From SM23-32 sp964434535 (GTDB taxonomy: Bacteria > Planctomycetota > Brocadiia > SM23-32), in assembly GCA_964434535.1 (NCBI GenBank), contig CAYSWA010000017.1, forward strand, positions 1-49,288: a DNA stretch of 49,288 nucleotides. The letters run 5' to 3'. Every line of letters begins with the position of its first letter. The first letter of the stretch is position 1. Under the pieces are notes generated by a model. It was not told the origin of the DNA. It ran no database searches and saw nothing but the letters and a program-made list of their open reading frames with translations. A program made the position numbers and the translations under genes. Of this stretch, positions 1 to 9,000 are shown in pieces.

Positions 1-72
1 GTTCGGCCGCGTGGACCAGTGTACAGGCGGGCGGGCCGCCGCTCAACCGGCCGGCCGCCGGGGGCGAACCCG

Positions 73-822
73 ATGAGCGAGACCGGCGCGCGCGAGACCG
101 TCAACGACTTCGGCGCCATCGCCGACGTCTACGACGAGCTGGTCGCCTGGGCCCCCTACGAGATGTGGGCGGAGGGGCTGGAGCGGCGGCTGCGCCGCTG
201 GGGGCTCAGGCCGGGGGCCCGGATGCTGGACGCCGCCTGCGGCACGGGCCTCTCCCTGCTGCCGTGGGCGCGGCGGGGCTACCGCGTTGCCGGCGTCGAC
301 GCCTCGGAGGCCATGCTGCGGCGGGCCCGCCGCCGGCTGGAACAGGAGGGCCTGACGGCCGAGCTGATCCGGCGCGACCTGCTGGGGCTCGACCCCGGCG
401 GCTCCTTCGACGCCGCCGTCTGCATGCACAGCGGGCTCGACTACGTCCTGGAGGAGGCCGACCTGGCCCGCGCCTTCCGGTCGCTGAGGGGCGCACTGCG
501 GCCCGGCGGGCTGCTCGCCTTCGACAAGTGCCTCGACGAGCCGGGCTTCTACGAGCCCGATCGCACGGAGACGCGGCGCCTCTCCTGCGGGCGCGCCCGC
601 TTCGAGTACCGCTGGCACCGTCGCCGCCGCCTGATGGAGCAGCGCCTCGTGGTGGAGAGGACCGAGGGCGAGCCGGCGCGCACGGAGATCGTCTTCCACC
701 TGCGCGCGGTGCCGCCGGACGAGCTGGTGGCCATGGTGCTGGGGGCGGGCTTCGTGCTGCTGGAGCGCCCCGTGCAGTTCAGCGTGCACGACCCGGGGAT
801 GGGCATCTTCCGCGCCGTCTGA
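73..822 (+). CDS. Class I SAM-dependent methyltransferase
   Basis: A 249-residue soluble protein with a class I (Rossmann) S-adenosylmethionine methyltransferase fold. The glycine-rich motif I reads LDAACGTGLSL and is followed by the acidic strand-2 end GVDASEAML, motif II near FDAAVCMHSGLDYV and a motif III-like LRPGGLLAFD. The substrate cannot be told from sequence; small-molecule or tailoring methyltransferases look like this. I chose the ATG at 73 (MSETG) over an in-frame ATG at 19 because the extra residues are basic and low-complexity and the conserved domain begins just after residue 10. It converges on the aminotransferase gene, with 13 bases between the stops. No upstream promoter is visible in the few bases available. 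Confidence 0.8.
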   Translation: MSETGARETVNDFGAIADVYDELVAWAPYEMWAEGLERRLRRWGLRPGARMLDAACGTGLSLLPWARRGYRVAGVDASEAMLRRARRRLEQEGLTAELIRRDLLGLDPGGSFDAAVCMHSGLDYVLEEADLARAFRSLRGALRPGGLLAFDKCLDEPGFYEPDRTETRRLSCGRARFEYRWHRRRRLMEQRLVVERTEGEPARTEIVFHLRAVPPDELVAMVLGAGFVLLERPVQFSVHDPGMGIFRAV

Positions 823-835
823 GCGGTCGGCGGCT

Positions 836-2032
836 CTATTGGTCCGCCCCGGCGGCGAACTCGCCGATTCGCTCCAGGGCCTTCTCGATCTCCTCTTCGG
901 ACTTGGCGTAGTGGAGCCGCACGTAGCCCTCGGCGCCGAAGGCGGTGCCGGGCACGGCGGCCACGCCGGCCTGGTCGAGCCATGCCTCGCAGAGGTCGAG
1001 CGCGCTCTCGACGCGGCGGCCGCCGTAGCTGCGGCCGAGCAGGCCGCGCACGTCGGGGAAGGCGTAGAAGGCGCCCAGCGGCACCAGGCAGGATACGCCC
1101 GGTATCCGGTTCAGCCCGCCGACCATGAGCCGGCGCCGCGCGTCGAAGGCCTCGCGCATCTCGGCCACCGATTCCTGGCTCCCCTCGAGCGCCTCCAGCG
1201 CCGCCTTCTGGGCGATGCTGTCGGCGCCGCTGGTCATGTGGCTCTGGAGCCGGGCGGCGGCCCGGATGACCTCCGCCGGGCCGGCCGCGTAGCCGATCCG
1301 CCAGCCGGTCATGGCATAGGTCTTGGAGAACCCGTTGACGGTGATGACGCGCTCGCGGGCCCGCTCGCCGAAGCCGGCGGGGCTGGCGTGCTCGAGCCCG
1401 TCGTAGATGAGCTTCTCGTAGATCTCGTCGGAGATGATCCACAGGTTGCGCTCGAGGGCGACCTCGACCAGCGGGCGCAGCTCGTCTTCGGTGAGCACGG
1501 CGCCGGTCGGGTTGCACGGGGAGTTGAGCACGAGCAGGCGGGCGCGCTCGGTGATCGCCTCCCTCAGCAGTTGCGGCGTCGGTTTCAGGTCCTCGGTGGC
1601 GGTGGCGTCGACCACGACCGGTTCGGCGCCGCAGAAGCGGGCCTGGTGCACGTAGCTGACCCAGTAGGGGGCGGGCACGAGCGCCTGGTCGCCCTCCTGG
1701 AGCAGACAGAGCATGAGCACGAAGAGCGTCTGCTTGGCGCCGTTGGAGACGAGCACCTGTTCGGGGGCGCAGTCGAGTCCGTTGTCGGCCTGGAGCTTGC
1801 GGGCGATGGCGGCGCGCAACGCGGGCACGCCGGCGGCGGGCTGGTACTTGGTGAAGCCGGCCTCGATGGCCCGATGGGCGGCCTGCTTGATGTTGTCCGG
1901 CGTGTCGAAGTCCGGCTCGCCGATGGTGAAGTTCACCACGTCTCGGCCCTGGCGGGCGAGCTCGGCGGCGCGGGCGTTCAGGGCCATTGTGGCCGACGCG
2001 CTGGCGTTGGCGGCGATGCGCGATAGCTGCAC
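836..2032 (-). CDS. PLP-dependent aminotransferase, aspartate aminotransferase type
   Basis: A 398-residue fold-type I aminotransferase that moves an amino group between an amino acid (probably aspartate or another acidic or aromatic one) and 2-oxoglutarate. Seen: the entry motif GEPDFDTP, NPTG near residue 174, DEIYE near 202, the PLP lysine in SKTYAMTGWRIGY (Lys237), and the C-terminal arginine motif YVRLHYAKS that would bind the alpha-carboxylate. The start is the GTG at 2032, giving VQLSRIAANASASAT, which lines up with the family N-terminus; GAGGG lies about 8 bases upstream. Upstream in-frame codons belong to the promoter region. Length is normal for the family. Aspartate aminotransferase or a close relative is likely, but exact substrate use is inferred. 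Confidence 0.9.
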   Translation of the reverse strand: MQLSRIAANASASATMALNARAAELARQGRDVVNFTIGEPDFDTPDNIKQAAHRAIEAGFTKYQPAAGVPALRAAIARKLQADNGLDCAPEQVLVSNGAKQTLFVLMLCLLQEGDQALVPAPYWVSYVHQARFCGAEPVVVDATATEDLKPTPQLLREAITERARLLVLNSPCNPTGAVLTEDELRPLVEVALERNLWIISDEIYEKLIYDGLEHASPAGFGERARERVITVNGFSKTYAMTGWRIGYAAGPAEVIRAAARLQSHMTSGADSIAQKAALEALEGSQESVAEMREAFDARRRLMVGGLNRIPGVSCLVPLGAFYAFPDVRGLLGRSYGGRRVESALDLCEAWLDQAGVAAVPGTAFGAEGYVRLHYAKSEEEIEKALERIGEFAAGADQ

Positions 2033-2091
2033 TGTGGCTGCCCTCGGCGGGTTCGGTCGGTTCGGGGGCGGGTCCGCCCCGCGGCAGCGCC

Positions 2092-2120
2092 ATCTTAGCG
2101 GCGCGGGGCGGCTTGCGCAA
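2092..2120 (-). promoter_or_regulatory. sigma70-type promoter of the aminotransferase gene
   Basis: On the minus strand TTGCGC, a 17-base spacer and TAAGAT. It lies about 60 bases before the GTG start at 2032. The same two hexamers recur at the kinase promoter at 5050-5078. Confidence 0.55.
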
Positions 2121-2176
2121 GCGCGCGGGGGCTCATGTGGTCCCTGACACTTGAACTTGTGGCCAGCGCTCCGTGG

Positions 2177-2195
2177 CACGGGCTACCAGCCCGTG
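2177..2195. repeat. Perfect hairpin in the spacer after the MglA-like gene
   Basis: CACGGGCT and AGCCCGTG form an 8-bp perfect stem around ACC. It lies downstream of the leftward MglA-like gene (ends at 2282) and before the aminotransferase promoter. It could terminate the MglA-like transcript, but no T-run follows, so that role is inferred. Confidence 0.4.
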
Positions 2196-2243
2196 AAACA
2201 TGGCCAGGATGGCCACCGGCCCCGGCAGGGCCTGCGGCCCCTT

Positions 2244-2271
2244 CGGGATACAGTCCCCCGTTTCGGCTCCG
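2244..2271. repeat. Dispersed intergenic repeat, copy 1 (GGGATACAGTCCC family)
   Basis: The stretch CGGGATACAGTCCC followed by GTTTCGGCTCCG recurs almost unchanged at 33238-33265. Both copies lie next to 3' ends of genes. The function is unknown; see findings. Confidence 0.5.
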
Positions 2272-2281
2272 GGCGGCGGCC

Positions 2282-2869
2282 TCAGAGCCGGCGCTTCAGG
2301 TCTTCGCTGACGCTGTGCACGATGGCCCGCAGCGCCTCCATCACCCCTTCGCCGGTCGAGGCGTCGGCCTCGAACTCGGGCACCCCGTGCAGGTTGAGCA
2401 TGCTGCGCAACTCCTCGGTGGCCACGCTGTCGATGATGCTGCGACGGTTGTACTGGAAGACGTGGGGGATGTTGGCCAGGGAGAGGCCGTATTCCTCCAG
2501 GTTCTCTTCCAGCTCCCTCAGGGAGTCGAGGTTCGCTTCGCAGCGGGCGGGGCGGGTGTCGGCGACGAAGACGATGCCGTCGCTGTCGCGCAGCAGCAGC
2601 TTGCGGGTATTGAGCGCCATGGCCTGGCCGGGGCCGCTGCAGAGGTGGAAGGTGGTGTGGAAGCCGAGCACCTTGCCGAAGTGCACCGGCAGCACGTCGA
2701 TGTTGGTGGTCGGGTCGGCCTTGGTGGGCAGCGAGACGAGCCGGCCGCGGTGGTCGGGCTCCAGGTGCCGGTAGATGTACCTCAGGTTCTCCGACTTGCC
2801 GGACCGGCCTGGGCCGTAGTAGACGACCTTGCTGTCGATGCGGCGCTTCTTGACGTCTATGCTCGGCAT
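2282..2869 (-). CDS. MglA-like small Ras-family GTPase with altered G4 motif
   Basis: A 195-residue Ras-like GTPase of the bacterial MglA family, which controls cell polarity and motility in Myxococcus and has orphan members in many phyla. Seen: P-loop GPGRSGKS at residues 19-26, the switch region around TKADPTTNIDVLP, a G3-like CSGPGQ near 77-81 (MglA has TVPGQ), and the family stretch LLRDSDGIVFVADT. The guanine-specificity motif is NRRS at 140-143, where MglA has NKRD, so the aspartate that reads guanine is missing. No MglB (roadblock) gene is adjacent. The ATG at 2869 is preferred over a TTG at 2884 because GGAG sits nine bases before it. Nucleotide specificity and role are open. Confidence 0.8.
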   Translation of the reverse strand: MPSIDVKKRRIDSKVVYYGPGRSGKSENLRYIYRHLEPDHRGRLVSLPTKADPTTNIDVLPVHFGKVLGFHTTFHLCSGPGQAMALNTRKLLLRDSDGIVFVADTRPARCEANLDSLRELEENLEEYGLSLANIPHVFQYNRRSIIDSVATEELRSMLNLHGVPEFEADASTGEGVMEALRAIVHSVSEDLKRRL

Positions 2870-2952
2870 GCGGCCCTGCTCCAACGTGCCGGCTCGACGG
2901 TCGGCCGATCGACGGGGCGCAGCTCCCGCGACCGTGCGGTAAACGGGCCGCC

Positions 2953-2981
2953 ATTGTATGACCGGGCCGGCCCTGTGGCAA
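2953..2981 (-). promoter_or_regulatory. sigma70-type promoter of the MglA-like gene
   Basis: On the minus strand TTGCCA, 17 bases, TACAAT. It lies about 80 bases upstream of the ATG at 2869, inside the spacer that follows the rhamnose isomerase gene. Confidence 0.65.
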
Positions 2982-3019
2982 ATCCCCTGACAGGCTGCCA
3001 GGGGCGGGGATGAGCGGGC

Positions 3020-4258
3020 TCAGCCCCGCTCGGACTCGATCTGCTGCTGGTAGCCGCTCTGGCGATAGGCGGCGAGCGGGTCGAGCGGCAGCCCCTGCTC
3101 GATGCGGGCCACGTGCACGATGGGCCGCACGTCGGTGAGGAAGGCGTCGAGGAACGCGCGGTTGGCCGGGATGATCTCCCGGGCCTCCTGCTCCCGGCGC
3201 AGGCGGGCGCGGTCGAGCACCAGCGCCCGGGCCAGCGAGACCAGCAGCGAGTCGATGCTGTGCAGAACGGCGTGGATGCGGTTCTCCAGCGACGAGCACT
3301 GGTCGATCATGTAGGCCCAGTTGCGGGCCGGGTCGTCGGCGCAGACGACGCCGCCCTTGACCAGCTCGCAGAAGACGGCGTACATGGGCAGGTTCGGCTC
3401 GACGGCGTGGTCGTCGTCGGCGGCGTAGCGGGTGTTGAAGTGGAAGCCGCCCCGGCGGCCGGTGCCGATCAGCCGGGCCACGATCTGGGCGATGTTCGTG
3501 CCGTGGGCGTGGTGGCCCATGTCCACCAGCACGCCGGCCCGCTCGCCGAGCATGTCGGCGATCTCGGTGGCCGCGCCGGCGTCGGGGATGGCGGTGGAGT
3601 AGGTGCCCGGCTCGAAGACCTTGTACTCGACCAGGTGCACGGACTGCCGGGGCGCCCTCTCGTAGACCTCGCGCAGGGCGTCCCGGATCAGCTTCTCCTG
3701 CTCCCACAGGTCGCGCTGGCCGGGGTAGTTCGTCCCGTCGGGCAGCCAGTAGGTGAGCAGCCCCTGGGCGTGCTGCACGGCGATCTCGGCGCTCACCACG
3801 CAGTGCTCGATGATGGCGCGGCGCACCTCGGGCATCGGCGAGCTGAGGCTGCCGTGATGGGTGCCGCTCAGAAAGAGGGTGGGGTTGACGGCGCCGAAGT
3901 CGATGCCGAGCTCGCGGGCGAACCGGCGTGGCTCGGCGAAGTGGTCCGGCTCGACGTCCTCGAAGGCGACCTCCTCGGGCTTGTCCCAGCCGGTGTGGAT
4001 CGCCACTCGCGGGGCGCAGCCGGTCAGCTCGTGCACCTTCGCCGCGTCGCGCAGCTTCGAGCAGAGGTCGCGCGCCGGCCCGGGGGGCATGTAGTCGCCG
4101 AAGCGGCCCCCGCCGAACTCGCCGAAGACCCACGAGGGCACTTCGACCTCGAAGGCTTTCACCTTCTGCTTGACCTCGTCGATGTCGATGCCCGCCTCGG
4201 CCAGCTCTTCGCCGAGGATGCGGTAACGTTCGCGGCTGCGTTCTTCGGCGCTGGTCAT
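3020..4258 (-). CDS. rhaI: L-rhamnose isomerase (RhaI type)
   Basis: A 412-residue TIM-barrel sugar isomerase that would convert L-rhamnose to L-rhamnulose in the cytoplasm, using two divalent metals. Seen: the signature EYKVFEPGTYST, then VLVDMGHHAHGTNI and FHFNTRYAADDDHAVEPN, which carry the metal-binding Glu, Asp and His residues of the Bacillus/Pseudomonas stutzeri RhaI branch, not the E. coli RhaA branch. The start is the ATG at 4258, preceded by GGAGG, and it shares ATGA with the stop of the upstream lipoprotein gene, so the two are translationally coupled. No rhamnulokinase or aldolase gene is in the window. P. stutzeri-type enzymes act on several aldoses, so the true substrate may differ. 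Confidence 0.85.
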   Translation of the reverse strand: MTSAEERSRERYRILGEELAEAGIDIDEVKQKVKAFEVEVPSWVFGEFGGGRFGDYMPPGPARDLCSKLRDAAKVHELTGCAPRVAIHTGWDKPEEVAFEDVEPDHFAEPRRFARELGIDFGAVNPTLFLSGTHHGSLSSPMPEVRRAIIEHCVVSAEIAVQHAQGLLTYWLPDGTNYPGQRDLWEQEKLIRDALREVYERAPRQSVHLVEYKVFEPGTYSTAIPDAGAATEIADMLGERAGVLVDMGHHAHGTNIAQIVARLIGTGRRGGFHFNTRYAADDDHAVEPNLPMYAVFCELVKGGVVCADDPARNWAYMIDQCSSLENRIHAVLHSIDSLLVSLARALVLDRARLRREQEAREIIPANRAFLDAFLTDVRPIVHVARIEQGLPLDPLAAYRQSGYQQQIESERG

Positions 4259-4947
4259 GGTTCTACCTCCGTTTCGCTCGACTCTGTTGCGGGGGCGGCC
4301 GGCTGGAAGATGTCCGGCTCTCGGCGTCCCTTCAGCTCGTCCCATGCCTTCTCCTTGCGCGCCTCCTCGGGCAGGTTCGTCCACTCGTAGGGCCCGAAGA
4401 AAAGCAGCGCCGTCCAGTAGGCCGTCAGCGACCGGCCGTAGCAGGGCGGCTGCGCCCATCCGAGCGCGCCCGTGCCGGGCACCAGCGGGGTGACCAGCAG
4501 CTTCGCCCGGCCCTGGTAGCTGGTCAGCTTGAAGATGGCCAGCTCGGGCAGCACCACGGCGCTCTCGCTCAGCGGCAGCGCCAGCGTTATCTGCGGGATC
4601 CCGAGCAGGTAGCTGCGTTTGTCCATCGATATGCCGCCGCTGGCCAGCTCGAGCACCAGGTCGGCCCCGGCCGGCTCGTCGACGAGGGTGGCGCCCCGCA
4701 GCAGGACTCCATGGCGGACGCGCTGGACGACGTAGGGCTTGTCGACGGCCTCCAGGTTCGCGTCGTCGATGAAGACCCTTCTGCCCGAGAGCGGCTCGGC
4801 CGGCAGGGCGGCGACGGCCCGGTCGGTCGCCGTCGAGATCAGCAGTTGCTCCATGGCCGAGCGCTCGGGCAGCGTCTCCCTGAGCATGCCGCATCCGAGG
4901 GCGGTCAGCAGGATGGCCAGGACGGCCGGCGGCGTTCTTCGCGGCAC
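4255..4947 (-). CDS. DUF6655-type lipoprotein
   Basis: A 230-residue predicted lipoprotein. The N-terminus has a short basic region, a hydrophobic stretch AVLAILLTALG and a cysteine at about residue 19. The body carries the pattern I recall for DUF6655 of planctomycetes: TEQLLIS-like MEQLLISTATDRAVAALP, RRVFIDDANLEAV, then LVLELASGGISMDKRSYLLGIPQI. Function unknown. The GTG at 4947 is chosen: GGGGGAG lies seven bases upstream, and the in-frame ATG at 4977 overlaps the -10 element of its own promoter, so it cannot be in the transcript. The stop overlaps the rhamnose isomerase ATG. The family name comes from memory of the motif pattern, not a search. Confidence 0.75.
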   Translation of the reverse strand: MPRRTPPAVLAILLTALGCGMLRETLPERSAMEQLLISTATDRAVAALPAEPLSGRRVFIDDANLEAVDKPYVVQRVRHGVLLRGATLVDEPAGADLVLELASGGISMDKRSYLLGIPQITLALPLSESAVVLPELAIFKLTSYQGRAKLLVTPLVPGTGALGWAQPPCYGRSLTAYWTALLFFGPYEWTNLPEEARKEKAWDELKGRREPDIFQPAAPATESSETEVEP

Positions 4948-4975
4948 GGGCGCGCTCCCCCATGGTGGCCCGCGC

Positions 4976-5004
4976 ATTCTATGGCGGGGCTGCCGTCGCG
5001 TCAA
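4976..5004 (-). promoter_or_regulatory. sigma70-type promoter of the DUF6655-rhaI pair
   Basis: On the minus strand TTGACG, 17 bases, TAGAAT. Transcription would start near 4969, which decides for the GTG start at 4947. It is divergent from the kinase-operon promoter. Confidence 0.75.
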
Positions 5005-5049
5005 CGAGGCCCCCGTTGATTGCGGATCGGGCGGCGCCCGCCGGCCGGG

Positions 5050-5078
5050 TTGCGCGGCCGGGGCGGGCGGGATAAGAT
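5050..5078 (+). promoter_or_regulatory. Probable promoter of the kinase-AsmA-CHAT operon
   Basis: TTGCGC, 17 bases, TAAGAT, about 50 bases before the kinase ATG at 5128. It is the only promoter-like site I find ahead of the five-gene run ending at 18838. Confidence 0.55.
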
Positions 5079-5127
5079 GGAGCGCGGCGCCTGTGCACGC
5101 CCTTGCCGCATCCGGTGGGAGAAGCAG

Positions 5128-5994
5128 ATGGCGAAATCGGCCGTCCCGCGCTTCCAGGAGGTGGCCGGGGACTACGAGGTGGGCGAGAGGATCGGCACCG
5201 GCGCCCGCAGCGCCATCTACGAGGTGCGACGCAAGAGCGACGGCGAGCTTCTGGCGGCCAAGTTCGTCCCCGTGCGGGGCGAGGAAGACCTGCGCATCGT
5301 CGGCCACCTGGAGAACGAATACCAGGTCCTCTGCGCCATCCAGGAGGCGCAGACCGAGGGCGTCCAGATCGCCGTGCGGGTGATGGAGCTCAAGAAGGTC
5401 AGGCGCCTCTTCAAGGTCAGGGCCGCCTACCTGGTGATGGAGCGGCTCACCGGCAGGCCGCTCTGCGAGGGGCGCGAGCGCGGGCTCGACGCGCTGCTGA
5501 CCATCTTCCGCCAGGTCTGCCTGGGGCTGGAGCACACGCACGCCGCCGGCTACGTGCATGCGGACCTGAAGCCGGAGAACATACTGGTCGGCGAGCACCT
5601 GGACGTGAAGCTCATCGACTTCGGCTTCGCCGCGCCCATCGGCCAGAAGCTCACCTCCGCCAAGGGCACCTTCGGCTACCTGGCCCCCGAGCAGGCGGGC
5701 GGCAACCTGACGCCGAAGACCGACGTGTTCAACCTCGGAGCGGCCCTCTACTGGGCCCTGACCGGCGAGAACATCCCGTCCATCACGCCCGGCAAGCACG
5801 AGGCCGCCGGCTTCGTCCCCAGCGAGGTGGTGCCCGTCACGCCGCCCGCGCGGCTCAACCCGAGCGTGCCGGGCGAGCTCTCCGAGATGATCCTGCGCTG
5901 CCTGGCGCCGAGGCCGCACGAGAGGCCCGGATGCACCGAGCTGAAACGCTACCTGCACGGACTCCAACTGCGCCTGGACTACGGCGCCGTGTAG
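5128..5994 (+). CDS. Hanks-type Ser/Thr protein kinase (non-RD, HAD)
   Basis: A 288-residue soluble kinase consisting of little more than the catalytic domain. Seen: glycine loop RIGTGARSAIYEVR, VAIK-type lysine in AAKFV (Lys45), an acidic residue in the alphaC region (LENEY), catalytic loop YVHADLKPENIL (Asp146, Asn151), IDFGFA (Asp164) and YLAPEQ. The HRD arginine is alanine (HAD), so activation-loop control should differ from RD kinases. No membrane segment or sensor domain is present. The ATG at 5128 follows GGGAG. It is the first gene of a tight rightward run, 16 bases before the AsmA-like gene, so its targets may lie in that system; this is inference. All catalytic residues needed for phosphotransfer are present. 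Confidence 0.9.
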   Translation: MAKSAVPRFQEVAGDYEVGERIGTGARSAIYEVRRKSDGELLAAKFVPVRGEEDLRIVGHLENEYQVLCAIQEAQTEGVQIAVRVMELKKVRRLFKVRAAYLVMERLTGRPLCEGRERGLDALLTIFRQVCLGLEHTHAAGYVHADLKPENILVGEHLDVKLIDFGFAAPIGQKLTSAKGTFGYLAPEQAGGNLTPKTDVFNLGAALYWALTGENIPSITPGKHEAAGFVPSEVVPVTPPARLNPSVPGELSEMILRCLAPRPHERPGCTELKRYLHGLQLRLDYGAV

Positions 5995-6010
5995 CGCCAG
6001 AGGGGCACCA

Positions 6011-9000
6011 GTGGGCAAGCAGCCCCCGGGGGAGAAGGCCGAACGCGGGCGGCGGCGCCTGCGCAAGCTGCTCAAGTGGGGCTTGCGGGCCGGCGTCGCC
6101 CTGTTGATCCTGCTCCTGCTGATGCTCGTCCTGCTGCCCTGGATCACGGACACGGCGCCCGTGCGGGGCATCGTCGCCCGCATGGTCGCCGCCCGCCTCC
6201 AGCAGGTCGACGTGCGGATCGCGGTGCTCCGCGTCGCGCCCCTGCATCCCCACCTGCTGCGCCTGGAAGGGCTGGAGGTCCGCCCGCGCGCCGCTCCCGA
6301 GGAGCCGGCGCTGGTCCTTGACCGACTGGAGTGCCGTTGGCGCCCGGCCGCGCTGCTCAGGGGCGGGCTGCACTTCACGGCGGTCGAGGCCCGGGGGCTC
6401 CGCGTTGACATGCGAGAGGTCGACGGGCGCTGGAGCCTGATGCCGGCGCCGGCCGAGCCGTTGCGGCTGGAGGAGCTGGCGCTGCCCCTGCCCGTGCGCG
6501 TCGACCGGCTCGAACTGAGCGACGCGGAGCTGACGTTCGCCATGGGCGAGGCGATCCGCGCCCGCGCGAGGGGGCTCGCCCTGCGGGCCTCCTGCGAGCT
6601 GAGCGGGCGGCTGCGGGGGGGCGCCGACGCCCGGCTCACCGCCGCGACGGTCGAGCTATCCGCGCCCCGCGTGCAGGTGACGCTGGCGCAGGGGGTCGAG
6701 GCCCGCGCCGACTACTGGAACCCCGACGACCTGGCCCGGCTCGATGCGGCGCTCGACGTGCCGGCGATCCTGGCCCGCCTGGAGGGGCTCGGCGACCTCG
6801 ACCGGCTCAGCGCCGCCGCCGGCCTCGCCGTTGAGCTGGACCTGCCCGGGCTCGAAGCGGCGCGCCTCGAGCTGGACGTGCTCGTGCCGGGGCTGCTCGG
6901 CGAGCGGCTGGCGCTGACCGTCGCGCGGCGGCCGGCGTGGGCTCTGACGGGGCGGAACGCCCTGGCGCTCGACGTGGCGGGGGCGGCGCGGCTGGTGCCC
7001 TCGGGGCTGGCCCTGCCGGCCGAGTGGGCCGCCGAGGGATGGATTCTGGCGGAGACGGATCTGCGGGGACGGCTCGATTCGCTCGCGCCGCCGGCCGGCC
7101 GCGTGCACGCCCGCACGCGTCTGGCCGGCGCGGAGCTGGCCGCCCAGGCGATGCTCATCGATCCGGCGCGACGGACGGCCGCTATCTCAGGGCTCGGCGT
7201 GGAGGCGGTCCACGAAGCCGACGCACGGCTGGAGGGCGGCCTGGCGGCGCTGAGCCTGGCCGAGGCCCGCTGCACGCTCGAGTCCGCGCGCGCCGAGTCG
7301 CCCGGGCTCTTCGGGGCAGAGGCGACGGGCGGCCGGTTCGCGCTCAACGCCCGGCTCTCGCTGCCGGCGCTCAGCGCCATGGAGCTGGCGGTGGAGGGCT
7401 CGCTCGCGGAGCTTGCCGCGGCCGTCCCGGAGGTGGCTACGGTCGCGCTGCCGGTCGCGGCCGGCCTCTCGGTCCGGGCGCGGGACCTGCTGCGTCCCTC
7501 GGCGGGGCTGGGGCTCGAGGCGCAGGCCCGGCTCGGGGATGCACTGCCGGCGGCATCGCTGGCGCTCGATGCGGACGGCTGGCGGCGGATCGGCCTGCGG
7601 GGGCGCGTCGTGGCCGACCTCGATGCCGTCGGCGGCCTGCTCGGCGGGCTCTCCGAGGAGCTGCGAGGCCGGCTCGGCGAAGCGACGGCGAAGGGGAGCG
7701 TCGCGCTCGCCTTCGAAGCCGATGCGGACCTGCCCGAGGGTGACGGCCCGAGCGTCGCGCTCGGGGCCCTCGCGGCCGCCGACGTGACGGACGCCGCGCT
7801 GGCACGCGGCGGCGCCCGGTTCGCCGTGGCGGCGGCGAGCCCCGTGGCCATTGCGTCCGCACGCCTGGAGCCCCTTCCCGCGGGGGTGGCGGCCCGCCTC
7901 GACGCCGACGCGCGCGGGCTGGAGCTTGCCCTGATGGGGGACGAGCGGGACGCGCCGCTCGTCACGCTCGCGGCCCAGACTGTCGGCCTGCGGCTCGGCG
8001 GCGCGCTCGACGAACTCGGGCTCGCCGGCGTCGCCGCGCAGGGGGAATGCACGACGGCGGGCCTGGCGCTGACGCTGGCGCCCGACGCCGGCGGCCCGTG
8101 GGAGTTCGGGCCTTTTCATCTCGCAGCCGCCGGGCGGGCCGAGGCCGATCCCCTCGCCGGCGACCTCGCCCTGCGCGCCGTGCAGGCCGGTCTTTCCAGC
8201 CCGGCCGGCGAGCTGCTCGCCCTGCGGGCGGAACGGATCGCGTTCGAGGCGCTCGGGGCGGACGGCCTGAACGCACGGGTCGAGGCGTCGCTGCCCGAGC
8301 TGGGCCGGCTGGCGTCGGCGGTGCCGGCCGCGCTGCCCGAGGTGGGCGGGGCGCTGACGGCGCGGGCCGAGCTGTCCGGGCGGCTGCCGCTGGCAGAGGA
8401 GCTCGCGGCGGCCTTCCTCGCCGGGCGGGGGCTGCGCATGCCGCCGCTCTTCCCGCTGGACGAGTTCTACGCGAGCTATGCGCCCCTCTCGCTCGCGGCG
8501 GAGGCGGCGCTGGAGGACCTCGCCGTGCGGCGCCAGACGCGCATAGGCGAACCGATCGGCGTGGCGGGCGTCGCGGCGCGGGGCGAGCTGAGCCTGGCCG
8601 GGGGCGACGCCGACGGCCGCTTCGAGCTGAGCGTTCCCACGATCGACGTGCCGCACTCGCCCGTGCCCCTCTGCGAGTTCAGGGCAGGCGCGCAGGTCGC
8701 ATTGCGGGACTTCGACCGGCTGACGCTCGGCCCGTGCCGGCTGAGCGGGCCGGGGCGGATGATCGAGGCGTCGGCGACGCTCGCCGGCTCGGGGCTGGCG
8801 CGGCTCAGGGGCCGTCCCACGCCGGGGCAGGCGCTGACGACGCTCGACCTCTCGCTCGACTCGCAGGGCACGTTCCGCGCGGGGGAGCTGCCCCCGCTGG
8901 CGGGCCTTGCGCTCGGGGGCGCGGTGGGCTGGGACTTCCGCGCGGCGCTCAGCGCGGGCGAGGCGCTGGCGGTGGCCGCCCGGCCGCGCCTGGAGGGGCT

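Noticed and set aside
1..72. A partial gene at the left edge.
   Set aside because: No frame in these bases gives recognisable protein sequence on either strand, and no promoter with good spacing is seen.
823..835. Shared terminator between the methyltransferase and aminotransferase genes.
   Set aside because: Only a 5-bp GGCGG/CCGCC stem with a 10-base loop is possible, which is expected by chance at this G+C content.
4948..4977. ATG at 4977 as the start of the DUF6655-type lipoprotein.
   Set aside because: It overlaps the -10 element TAGAAT of the gene's own promoter. The GTG at 4947 has a ribosome site and gives a clean signal peptide.
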